From Chitinophagaceae bacterium (GTDB taxonomy: Bacteria > Bacteroidota > Bacteroidia > Chitinophagales > Chitinophagaceae), in contig JACMLD010000321.1 of the NCBI GenBank assembly GCA_014379785.1, positions 1 to 30,062 on the forward strand: a stretch of 30,062 nucleotides of DNA, written 5' to 3'. Shown piece by piece: positions 7,092 to 14,123 of the stretch. The number at the start of each line of letters is the position of its first letter. Position 1 is the first letter of the stretch. A program made the position numbers and the translations under genes. Below the pieces are notes generated by a model that made no database searches, had not been told where the DNA came from, and worked only from the letters and a program-made list of their open reading frames with translations.

Positions 7092-7886
7092 ATGAGTGCA
7101 CCATCCTACCAGATAAAAATTGCTCAGTTCGAAGGTCCGTTCGACCTCCTTTTGTTTTTTATTGAAAGGGATGAACTCGATATCTATAATATTCCCATCA
7201 CCAAAATCATCAACGATTTTCTCGACTTTATTCATACGCAGGAAAAACTGAACATAGAGCTCTCCAGTGAGTTCATACTCTTTATTTCAACGCTGATGCG
7301 CATCAAGGCGAAGATGCTTTTGCCACGCAAAGAAATCGATGCCCAGGGCAACGAGATAGATCCGCGGCAGGAGCTTATCGATAAGATCCTGGAATACAAA
7401 AGGTATAAGGAAGCGGCTGTGCACATGGCTGAAATGGAGGCAATGCGCATGCTGATGGTGAAACGCGGCAATCTGCAAAAAGACCTGTCGGCGGTAGGCG
7501 AAGAAGCCGGCGAAGGCACTGAGATACAGAATATCACGCTTTTCAAACTGATGAAGTCGTTTGAAAAAGTAATGCAGCGTGTTTATGATCGGAACAATCA
7601 GCCTGTTCACACAGTTGTGCGTTATAATTTCACCATGGAGGGCAGCAGGGAGTACATGCTGAAACGTGTGCAGGACGAAAAAACAATGGCTTTCGAAAGC
7701 CTCTTCGAGAGCTGCGAAAATCGCATCCACGCAATTTTTCTTTTTCTTTCTCTTTTGGAACTGGTACAGATGAAGTACATGACCATTCTTATGGGTGAAG
7801 GGCGGAATAATTTTATCATTGAATACAATGAGAACAGGGAGGAGGATATTCCTTTTCCGGGGTTTGGGCCGACGGAAAACACCTGA
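7092..7886 (+). CDS. scpA: Segregation and condensation protein A (kleisin)
   Basis: A 264-residue kleisin subunit of the SMC-ScpA-ScpB condensin, which organises and separates chromosomes. The N-terminal SMC-neck-binding block YQIKIAQFEGPFDLLLFFIERDELDIYNIPITKIINDF is diagnostic, followed by the LSSEFILFISTLMRIKAKMLLPR helix and a C-terminal winged-helix region (IHAIFLFLSLLELVQMKYM). The open frame extends upstream to a TTG at 7005, but those 29 codons are the duplicated DUF3078 tail and terminator read in another frame; the ATG at 7092 starts the conserved protein. No scpB or smc is in the window. A palindromic repeat begins 4 bp after the stop. Confidence 0.95.
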   Translation: MSAPSYQIKIAQFEGPFDLLLFFIERDELDIYNIPITKIINDFLDFIHTQEKLNIELSSEFILFISTLMRIKAKMLLPRKEIDAQGNEIDPRQELIDKILEYKRYKEAAVHMAEMEAMRMLMVKRGNLQKDLSAVGEEAGEGTEIQNITLFKLMKSFEKVMQRVYDRNNQPVHTVVRYNFTMEGSREYMLKRVQDEKTMAFESLFESCENRIHAIFLFLSLLELVQMKYMTILMGEGRNNFIIEYNENREEDIPFPGFGPTENT

Positions 7887-7890
7887 CGGC

Positions 7891-8010
7891 TGTCATTTCG
7901 ACTCCCTCCTCGAAGAGGAACGGGTGGAGAAATCCCCTGCTATAAATAGTGATGACTCCACTTCGGCCGGCTGGGGATTTCTCCGCTCGCTGCGCTCGGT
8001 CGAAATGACA
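7891..8010. repeat. Interspersed nested-palindrome repeat, copy A
   Basis: This 120-bp element is bounded by a perfect 12-bp inverted repeat TGTCATTTCGAC / GTCGAAATGACA (7891-7902, 7999-8010). Inside it is a second perfect 12-bp pair GGAGAAATCCCC / GGGGATTTCTCC (7926-7937, 7973-7984) around a 35-bp centre. It can fold as one long hairpin. It has no coding potential and no T run. Related copies lie at 13986, 20931 and 26470. Confidence 0.9.
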
Positions 8011-8036
8011 GAGACCCAATTCCGGTACGCATATTG

Positions 8037-8048
8037 GTGTTTAAACAC
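8037..8048. promoter_or_regulatory. 12-bp perfect palindrome upstream of the pirin gene
   Basis: GTGTTTAAACAC is a perfect palindrome ending 15 bp before the pirin ATG, a position suited to an operator. No cognate regulator is encoded next to it, so the role is only a suggestion. Confidence 0.3.
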
Positions 8049-8063
8049 TGAAAAATATTAATT

Positions 8064-8915
8064 ATGACAACCCGGACATTGGCGCACAAAGAAACGGCCA
8101 CAAATGAGATGGTCGGCGCTTACAAAATCAAGAACGTATTACCAACCCGTAACATCAGGCAGATAGACCCCTTTCTCCTGATCCACCATATGAAACCGGC
8201 CCTGCTCAAACCAGGTGAAAACAACCGGATACCACCCCATCCACACGCGGGGTTTGAAGTTGTGACCTACCTGCTCGATGGCTCGTTTTTTCACCGCGAC
8301 AGCAAAGGAAACGATGTAGTGGCCAAAGGCGGTGATATTAACTGGATGTCATCTGGAACCGGTTTGATGCACTCGGAGGGTCCATCGGAATCCATGGTCA
8401 AAGATGGCGGCACGATTCAACTTCTCCAGGTATGGATAAACCTGCCCGCTGATAAGAAAAAACTCGACCCTACATTCAGGCATTACCAGGGATCAGGGTT
8501 TCCTGTTACTGAAAATGATGGTTCTCAGATCAAAGTACTGATCGGCAGTCTTGATGAAAAGAAATCTCCGGTAGTCACACAAACGCCGATGTTTTTTTAT
8601 CACATAAAACTGAAAGCAGGGAAACTGCTGACAATTCCTGTTGAACCGGCAGACACTGCTGCCCTGTATGTACTCGAAGGCAGTCTGAAGGTGCTGAACG
8701 AAACGATAGAAACCGGTGACCTTGCCGACTTTGCAATTGATGGCGACCAACTGGTGTTTACAGCAGTCAAAGATGCTGACCTGATTGTTTTTGGCGGAAC
8801 GCCCATCAAAGAAAAAATGGTCAGCTACGGCCCATTTGTAATGAATAGTTTTGAAGAAGTACAGGATGCTATCCAGCGTTATGAATCCGGTGCCATGGGC
8901 ACGCTCGATTCTTAA
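8064..8915 (+). CDS. Pirin family protein
   Basis: A 283-residue bicupin of the pirin family. The N-terminal cupin carries the metal-binding set: HPHAGFE gives His59 and His61, and MHSE gives His103 and Glu105, the same spacing as the iron ligands of known pirins. The IDPFLLIHHM and GGDINWMSSGTGLMHSE blocks are family signatures, and the C-terminal cupin includes GTPIKEKMVSYGPFVMNSFEEVQDAI. Bacterial pirins are mostly cytoplasmic; some show quercetinase activity in vitro and others bind metabolic enzymes, but the substrate here is unknown. The gene lies alone, after repeat copy A and a palindrome. Its stop codon abuts that of the convergent L,D-transpeptidase-like gene with no spacer. Confidence 0.95.
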   Translation: MTTRTLAHKETATNEMVGAYKIKNVLPTRNIRQIDPFLLIHHMKPALLKPGENNRIPPHPHAGFEVVTYLLDGSFFHRDSKGNDVVAKGGDINWMSSGTGLMHSEGPSESMVKDGGTIQLLQVWINLPADKKKLDPTFRHYQGSGFPVTENDGSQIKVLIGSLDEKKSPVVTQTPMFFYHIKLKAGKLLTIPVEPADTAALYVLEGSLKVLNETIETGDLADFAIDGDQLVFTAVKDADLIVFGGTPIKEKMVSYGPFVMNSFEEVQDAIQRYESGAMGTLDS

Positions 8916-9536
8916 TCATTCGTAAATCCATAGCAATACGGGACGCCCGGCCTTGTTGATCAGCGTTGAAATCTCTTTGAGAAATCCCCCTGACACGGTC
9001 GGGCATCCGTCGCTCTGGCAGATGGGCATTGGATCAACTTCTTTTTCAGGCACGCATTCCATGGAATGCAATACCACATATCTTTTATATGCATTGCTAT
9101 TTGTACTGTCGAGTCCATGCAGTTTATAAGCCAGTCCAAACCTTCCATAATAAGATTTGCCAACCTTGTACCTGCCAAGGGATGTGCATCCGCAGCCCAC
9201 TTCATTTCCATACCGCCTTCCGCTGAGCCAGTTCTGATTACAGCGACCATGTGTGACCAGTCCCTGTCTCATCGTTTTTCCTGAAGAAAAATCAAATACA
9301 AAAAATCTGTTTTTACCGGCATCGATCCGCATGTCGATCAAAAAACAAACGCTGGTATCAAGTCCTTTTTGTCTGGCGTAAGATTTTGCAAGGATCGCAT
9401 TTGCTCTGAGTGTCGTTTCATATGTGGACCGGTTTCCCGTTGCGGGCGCAGACTCTGAGGCTGATGATCTCAACAGGGTTACAACAAAAATGCAGATAAG
9501 AAACAGCAGGTTTGTTCGGGTGAAGGTTTGTTTCAT
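8916..9536 (-). CDS. Murein L,D-transpeptidase catalytic-domain family protein (YkuD_2-like)
   Basis: A 206-residue protein with an N-terminal signal sequence or anchor (MKQTFTRTNLLFLICIFVVTLL). The rest resembles the Bacteroidota YkuD_2 group: NRFFVFDFSSGKTMRQGLVTHGRC, GCGCTSLGRYKVG, YVVLHSMECVPE and the active-site-like SDGCPTVSGGFLKEI. Cys178 is the likely nucleophile and His157 the likely partner. Family knowledge: these enzymes act in the periplasm on peptidoglycan peptides (3-3 cross-linking or protein attachment), but this subgroup is little characterised. It lies 90 bp downstream of the small lipoprotein gene and may be read from the dxs transcript. Confidence 0.85.
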   Translation of the reverse strand: MKQTFTRTNLLFLICIFVVTLLRSSASESAPATGNRSTYETTLRANAILAKSYARQKGLDTSVCFLIDMRIDAGKNRFFVFDFSSGKTMRQGLVTHGRCNQNWLSGRRYGNEVGCGCTSLGRYKVGKSYYGRFGLAYKLHGLDSTNSNAYKRYVVLHSMECVPEKEVDPMPICQSDGCPTVSGGFLKEISTLINKAGRPVLLWIYE

Positions 9537-9626
9537 ACGTGGCGGGCTTGCCAGTGAAACACGGGTTCAACAGATTTCCATAACCTGATACAGCCCCTTT
9601 AATTCTTCTTTGGAAAATATTAACTT

Positions 9627-10151
9627 TTATTGAGCCGGTGGAGGAACGGTAGCTTCACGTATCACAAAGCCATTCTTCTGAGCATACTCTCTCTGGGCCG
9701 TCTTTACTTTTTCGAGGTATTTGTTTTCTTCGGAAGATTTAGCCATCAGTGTGGTGACGGCAGTTTGTATTTCTTCAGGGGGAGTGCTGCTGTTCATTTT
9801 GGTGAAGGGCATGACTGCCTTACCCACCAGATCCTTTTCAAAATTCAGAAACTGCAGCATAGCCTCTTTCAGGCGATCGGAACCGCCGACGTTTTCCAGT
9901 TTCTCAATCTCGATCAGTTGTTTGTCAATATACTGCTTGAGGTCATTGGTCATTGCAGTCACGGCTGTAAAATCGTGCGTCTTCATCGCATTGCCGATTT
10001 CGGTGCCCATCCGTTTTCCTTTTGTGAAAAGGCTGTCTGAGCAACTTGCCAGCTTGTCGTTGAATTCAAGAGCAGATTTTCCTTTGATCATTCCGCAGCC
10101 AGCTGCAGCGACAAAGGCTGCGACCATTATCAGGCGAAAAATTTTTCTCAT
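9627..10151 (-). CDS. Small lipoprotein of unknown function, downstream of dxs
   Basis: A 174-residue protein with a lipoprotein signal (MRKIFRLIMVAAFVAAAGCG; lipid-attachment Cys19). The mature part is largely helical and charged, with a possible coiled coil around NDLKQYIDKQLIEIEKLENVGGSDRLKEAMLQFLNFEKDLV and a proline-rich end (TVPPPAQ). I do not recognise a named domain with confidence. The ATG at 10151 lies one base past the dxs stop codon, so it is probably co-transcribed and perhaps translationally coupled to dxs. A role in isoprenoid synthesis is not implied by the sequence. Confidence 0.8.
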   Translation of the reverse strand: MRKIFRLIMVAAFVAAAGCGMIKGKSALEFNDKLASCSDSLFTKGKRMGTEIGNAMKTHDFTAVTAMTNDLKQYIDKQLIEIEKLENVGGSDRLKEAMLQFLNFEKDLVGKAVMPFTKMNSSTPPEEIQTAVTTLMAKSSEENKYLEKVKTAQREYAQKNGFVIREATVPPPAQ

Positions 10152-10152
10152 G

Positions 10153-12072
10153 TTACGGTTGTAATTGTAATGTATTCACCATCTGTCGCACCGCATCGGC
10201 GATTCCTTCAGCATCGTAGCCGCATTCGCGGTGTAATTCGCGCAGTGTGCCGTGCTCTACGATTTCGTCGGGGATGCCCAGCATCCTGATGTCTGCGTGA
10301 TAATTGTTGGCAACCATGAACTCTGCCACTGCGCTGCCGAAGCCGCCTACAATGGTACCATCTTCAACAGTGAGGATCTTGTTGTATTTAGAAAAAACTT
10401 CGTGGAGCATTGCTTCGTCGATCGGCTTTACAAAACGCATGTCGTAGTGAGCCGGGTTCAGTCCATCGCTTTTCAAAGCCCGGATGGCCGACGCCGCAAA
10501 ATTTCCGGGATGGCCTATTGTCAGAACCGCAATGTCCTGGCCATCTTTTATTTTTCTTCCCGTACCGATTTTTATTTCCTTCATTTCTGTCCGCCATTCA
10601 GGCATTACTCCTTCACCTCTTGGGTAACGGATCACAAAAGGACTGGTAGTGGTCTCTAGTTGTGCCGTGTACATCAGGTTTCTGAGTTCAGACTCATTCA
10701 TCGGGGAGCTCACAATCATGTTGGGTATGCATCGCATGTATGGTATATCGTATGCGCCATGGTGTGTTGGACCATCTTCGCCTACAAGGCCGGCACGGTC
10801 GAGACAAAATACAACCGGCAGATTTTGTATCGCTGCATCATGTACGACCTGATCGTACGCACGCTGCATAAACGATGAATAGATATTGCAGAACACGCGC
10901 AATCCCTGGGTCGCCATACCGGCGCTCAGCGTAACAGCGTGTTGTTCGCATATACCTACGTCAAATGCCCTGTCCGGCATCTTATCCATCATAAATTTGA
11001 GCGAAGAACCGCTCGGCATTGCCGGAGTGATACCAACAATCGTTTTGTTTTTTTCTGCGAGCTCTATGAGTGTATGTCCAAATACATCCTGGTATTTGGG
11101 CGGCTGTGGCAGTTCAAATTTTTTCTTATAGATTTCTCCGGTAATCTTGTCGAAAAGTCCGGGTGCATGCCATTTTGTTTGGTCTTTTTCAGCCAGCGCA
11201 TATCCTTTACCCTTAACTGTCACGATATGAAGCAGTTTGGGTCCAGGGATCTTTTTGAGATCCTGCAAAGTATCTACCAGTTTTGTCAGGTTATGGCCAT
11301 CAATTGGTCCGAAGTACCTGAGTTTCATGGCTTCGAACAGGTTGCTGCTTTTTGAAATAAAGCCTTTTATGCTGTGTTCCAGTTTGCTTGCCATCTCCCT
11401 GGAAAAGTTCTTGCCCACTGGCAGTTTTCCGAGTGCTTTCCAGATATCGTCTTTGAATTTGTTATAAGTCTGGGAAGTGGTGATGTCTGTGAGATATTCT
11501 TTCAGGGCACCCACATTCGGGTCGATGCTCATGCAGTTGTCATTCAGAATAATGAGCATATCGGCATCGGTTACCCCTGCATGATTCATGCCTTCGAATG
11601 CCAGTCCCGCTGTCATGGCGCCATCACCTATGATGGCAACAGATTTTCTGTCTTCTCCCTTGTATCTCGCTGCCATGGCCATTCCGAGTGCAGCTGAAAT
11701 GGAAGTGGAAGAGTGACCAACGCCAAAACTATCGTATTTGCTTTCGCTTCTTTTTGGAAAACCGCTGAGTCCGTTGTATTTGCGGTTGCTGGCAAAATTG
11801 TCTCTTCTGCCGGTGAGTATTTTATGTCCGTATGCCTGATGGCCCACGTCCCAGACCAGCTGGTCGTCCGGCGTATTGTAAACATAATGAAGGGCAACAG
11901 ACAATTCCACCACGCCAAGACTTGCAGCGAAATGACCACCGTGAACGCTTACTGTATCGATGATATATTGTCGTAATTCATCCGCAACCTGGTGAAGTTG
12001 TTCTTTGCTGACTTTTTTCAGATCATCAGGTGAGTTGATCGTAGTCAACAGTGGTCCCGGGTTAATATGCAT
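10153..12072 (-). CDS. dxs: 1-deoxy-D-xylulose-5-phosphate synthase
   Basis: A 639-residue, full-length thiamine-diphosphate enzyme that condenses pyruvate and glyceraldehyde 3-phosphate, the first step of the MEP isoprenoid pathway; its product also feeds thiamine and pyridoxal synthesis. Landmarks: His47 in SVHGGHFAASLG, DVGHQAYGHKILTGR, the TPP/Mg motif GDGAMTAG (149-156) through NDN (177-179), the pyrimidine domain with FDVGICEQHAVTLSAGMA carrying the catalytic Glu, DRAGLVGEDGPTHHG, and a C-terminal transketolase domain. The ATG at 12072 lies in a 102-bp divergent region shared with the histidine kinase gene; TATCTTTA on the minus strand (12090-12097) is a near-consensus -7 box. A lipoprotein gene follows almost without a gap. 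Confidence 0.98.
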   Translation of the reverse strand: MHINPGPLLTTINSPDDLKKVSKEQLHQVADELRQYIIDTVSVHGGHFAASLGVVELSVALHYVYNTPDDQLVWDVGHQAYGHKILTGRRDNFASNRKYNGLSGFPKRSESKYDSFGVGHSSTSISAALGMAMAARYKGEDRKSVAIIGDGAMTAGLAFEGMNHAGVTDADMLIILNDNCMSIDPNVGALKEYLTDITTSQTYNKFKDDIWKALGKLPVGKNFSREMASKLEHSIKGFISKSSNLFEAMKLRYFGPIDGHNLTKLVDTLQDLKKIPGPKLLHIVTVKGKGYALAEKDQTKWHAPGLFDKITGEIYKKKFELPQPPKYQDVFGHTLIELAEKNKTIVGITPAMPSGSSLKFMMDKMPDRAFDVGICEQHAVTLSAGMATQGLRVFCNIYSSFMQRAYDQVVHDAAIQNLPVVFCLDRAGLVGEDGPTHHGAYDIPYMRCIPNMIVSSPMNESELRNLMYTAQLETTTSPFVIRYPRGEGVMPEWRTEMKEIKIGTGRKIKDGQDIAVLTIGHPGNFAASAIRALKSDGLNPAHYDMRFVKPIDEAMLHEVFSKYNKILTVEDGTIVGGFGSAVAEFMVANNYHADIRMLGIPDEIVEHGTLRELHRECGYDAEGIADAVRQMVNTLQLQP

Positions 12073-12089
12073 AGCCGAATTATAAGCCG

Positions 12090-12097
12090 TAAAGATA
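12090..12097 (-). promoter_or_regulatory. Candidate -7 box for dxs
   Basis: On the minus strand this reads TATCTTTA, one base off TAnnTTTG, 17 bp before the dxs ATG. No clear -33 element was seen. Confidence 0.3.
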
Positions 12098-12161
12098 CAG
12101 CCATTTTTGCAGGTATTTCACCATTCATACAAATGCTTATATTAGGGGGCAGGTTTAATTA

Positions 12162-12169
12162 TAGCTTTG
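12162..12169 (+). promoter_or_regulatory. Candidate -7 box for the histidine kinase gene
   Basis: TAGCTTTG is a full TAnnTTTG match ending 5 bp before the ATG at 12175, so transcription would start at or beside the start codon. This supports the 12175 start over the upstream in-frame ATG at 12067. Confidence 0.45.
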
Positions 12170-12174
12170 TATTT

Positions 12175-13233
12175 ATGAGTATCCTCAAAAGGGTTCCGAC
12201 TTATTGGCTCTACCAGTTATTTGGCTGGGGTATGTTTATCCTTACAAACACTTTTTTCGCATATACATACGATCGGTTTGACGAAATGTTCGGCTATCGT
12301 CTGTTGGTTTATCTGGGGCTTGGGTTTTTTCTTTCTCATGTGATGAGGTCGGTGATTCACTGGTCAAATATTTTGATAAAACCAGTGAAACAACAAATAT
12401 TTGGATTTATTTTTATAACCATACTTTTTGCTATAATTGTTGGAGTCTCCGAGGCATTTTTGCTCCAGTATTTTGATTTGCTGAGAACTGCGCCCAAAGG
12501 ATGGAATGATCTTACGAAGCTTACGCTCACATTTGCATTTGACTCTTTCGTTTACCTGTTTATCTGGAACTGCATTTATTATATCTATCACTATATTGAA
12601 AAAAACAGGCGGCAACAGGTAGATACCCTCAAACTCGAGGCGCTTGTAAAAGAGCTGGAACTTAAGACTATCAAATCTCATATTAATCCACATTTCATTT
12701 TTAATGCCCTGAATAGCGTAAGAGCTTTGATAGATGAAAATCCAGGACGGGCAAGAACTGCTATCACCGAACTCAGCAACATTCTGAGAAGTAGTATGCA
12801 GGCAGAAAAGTCCGAGACCGTACCGTTTGAAAGAGAGTTGAATATTGTGAAAGATTATCTTGCGCTGGAACATATACGTTTTGAAGACAGGCTGAAAATC
12901 GAATACGAGGTGGATGAGGATACGCTTGACCAGCCCGTACCTCCGATGATGTTGCAGACACTGGTGGAGAATGCAATCAAGCATGGCATCAGCAAACAGG
13001 TCAGCGGCGGAACGGTGAAGATTATCTCAGATTTCAAGGACAACCACCACGAACTGGTGGTGCAAAACACCGGTTATCTCAATGGCGCCTATAACGCCGA
13101 TGGTTTTGGTCTTACCAGCACCCAGAATCGTCTGCAGCTTTTATTTGGCGAAAAAGCAAACTTCAGCATCCGTGAGATCAATGGAAATATGGTGGAAGCG
13201 AAAGTGGAGTTGCCCGTTCTTTTGGCAGTTTAA
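12175..13233 (+). CDS. LytS/YehU-family sensor histidine kinase
   Basis: A 352-residue kinase. The N-terminal third has about four membrane helices (from YWLYQLFGWGMFILTNTFFAYTY to FDSFVYLFIWNCIYYIYHYI), then a short coiled linker, then the His_kinase domain with SHINPHFIFNALNSVRALI (phospho-acceptor His within NPHF) and a HATPase_c domain with PPMMLQTLVENAIKHG as N box and DGFGLTSTQNRLQLLFG as G box. The frame is open up to an ATG at 12067 inside the dxs start region, but MSILKRVPTYWLYQ matches the usual beginning, and the -7 box at 12162 lies just in front. It is followed after 11 bp by its LytTR regulator; the signal sensed is unknown. Confidence 0.93.
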   Translation: MSILKRVPTYWLYQLFGWGMFILTNTFFAYTYDRFDEMFGYRLLVYLGLGFFLSHVMRSVIHWSNILIKPVKQQIFGFIFITILFAIIVGVSEAFLLQYFDLLRTAPKGWNDLTKLTLTFAFDSFVYLFIWNCIYYIYHYIEKNRRQQVDTLKLEALVKELELKTIKSHINPHFIFNALNSVRALIDENPGRARTAITELSNILRSSMQAEKSETVPFERELNIVKDYLALEHIRFEDRLKIEYEVDEDTLDQPVPPMMLQTLVENAIKHGISKQVSGGTVKIISDFKDNHHELVVQNTGYLNGAYNADGFGLTSTQNRLQLLFGEKANFSIREINGNMVEAKVELPVLLAV

Positions 13234-13244
13234 ACACAACATAC

Positions 13245-13979
13245 ATGATCAGAGCAATTATCATTGACGACGAACGTCTGGCAAGAAATGAGTTGAAAAA
13301 ACTATTGACCGATTTTCCAGAAATCGAAGTGGTAGCCGAAGGGGCGAATGCAAACGAGGGACTGGAAAAAATAGAAACGATCAATCCGGATCTTGTTTTT
13401 CTCGACATACAGATGCCGGGTAAAACTGGCTTCGATATGCTTGCCGAGCTCGACAAAGCGCCGCATGTGATTTTTACAACAGCTTATGATGAATATGCAT
13501 TGAAAGCATTTGAGGTGAATGCGCTGGATTACCTGCTGAAACCGATTGAGCCGAAGCGCCTGGCGGATGCGATTCAGAAACTGCATATTCAGGAAGAAAA
13601 GGAACAGGGCACGTCAAACGGAATGAATATCAACCGCGAGATGCTGCATGAGGACGACCAGGTTTTTGTAAAAGACGGGGAAAGATGCTGGTTTGTAAAA
13701 CTGAGCGAAATCAGGCTTTTTGAGAGCGTTGGCAACTATGCCAAGGTGTTTTTCGCGAATAATAAACCACTCATCCTTAAATCGCTCAATGCGCTGGAAG
13801 AAAGGCTGGACGAAAAGACGTTTTTCCGCGCAAACCGCAAACATATTGTCAACCTTCGCCTGATCGATAAGATTGAGCCATATTTTAATGGCGGATTGCT
13901 GCTGGAGCTGAAAGGTGGTGAGAAAATCGAGGTAAGCAGGAGGCAGACGGTGAAGTTTAAGGAGATGATGAGTCTTTAA
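13245..13979 (+). CDS. LytTR-domain response regulator
   Basis: A 244-residue regulator. The receiver domain (residues 1-120) shows the acidic pair Asp8-Asp9, phospho-acceptor Asp54 in LVFLDIQMPGKTG, the TTAY switch region and Lys in LDYLLKPI. The C-terminal LytTR DNA-binding domain (about 140-244) includes FVKDGERCWFVKLSEIRLFESVGNYAKVFF and FFRANRKHIVNLRLIDKIEPYFNGGLLLELKGGEKIEVSRRQTVKFKEMM. It forms a two-gene operon with the LytS kinase. Such pairs in Bacteroidota often control neighbouring transport or envelope genes, but no obvious target is adjacent. Repeat copy B begins 6 bp after its stop. Confidence 0.95.
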   Translation: MIRAIIIDDERLARNELKKLLTDFPEIEVVAEGANANEGLEKIETINPDLVFLDIQMPGKTGFDMLAELDKAPHVIFTTAYDEYALKAFEVNALDYLLKPIEPKRLADAIQKLHIQEEKEQGTSNGMNINREMLHEDDQVFVKDGERCWFVKLSEIRLFESVGNYAKVFFANNKPLILKSLNALEERLDEKTFFRANRKHIVNLRLIDKIEPYFNGGLLLELKGGEKIEVSRRQTVKFKEMMSL

Positions 13980-13985
13980 TCTGCC

Positions 13986-14096
13986 GTCATTCCGACTCCC
14001 AGAGCGAAGCGAAGGGGGTGGCGGAATCCCCAGCCGGTATTGAGCCTGACAGCAGTAGGGGATCCCTCGGTTCCGCTGCGCTTCACTCGGGATGAC
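13986..14096. repeat. Interspersed nested-palindrome repeat, copy B
   Basis: Outer arms GTCATTCCGA (13986-13995) and TCGGGATGAC (14087-14096) match as an inverted repeat at 9 of 10 positions; inner arms are GGCGGAATCCCC (14020-14031) and GGGGATCCCTC (14058-14068). It is the same architecture as copy A with more divergence. It extends the open frame of the following peptidase upstream and could mislead start prediction. Confidence 0.8.
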
Positions 14097-14123
14097 TGCA
14101 CCAAAACAATAATAAACAAACGA

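Noticed and set aside
7795..8061. 88-codon open frame across the scpA end and repeat copy A
   Set aside because: It overlaps scpA in another frame and then reads through the palindromic repeat; no plausible protein features.
8916..10151. Secretion or toxin function for the dxs-linked lipoprotein and L,D-transpeptidase-like gene
   Set aside because: The motifs indicate envelope/peptidoglycan proteins only; nothing suggests toxin, immunity or secretion components.
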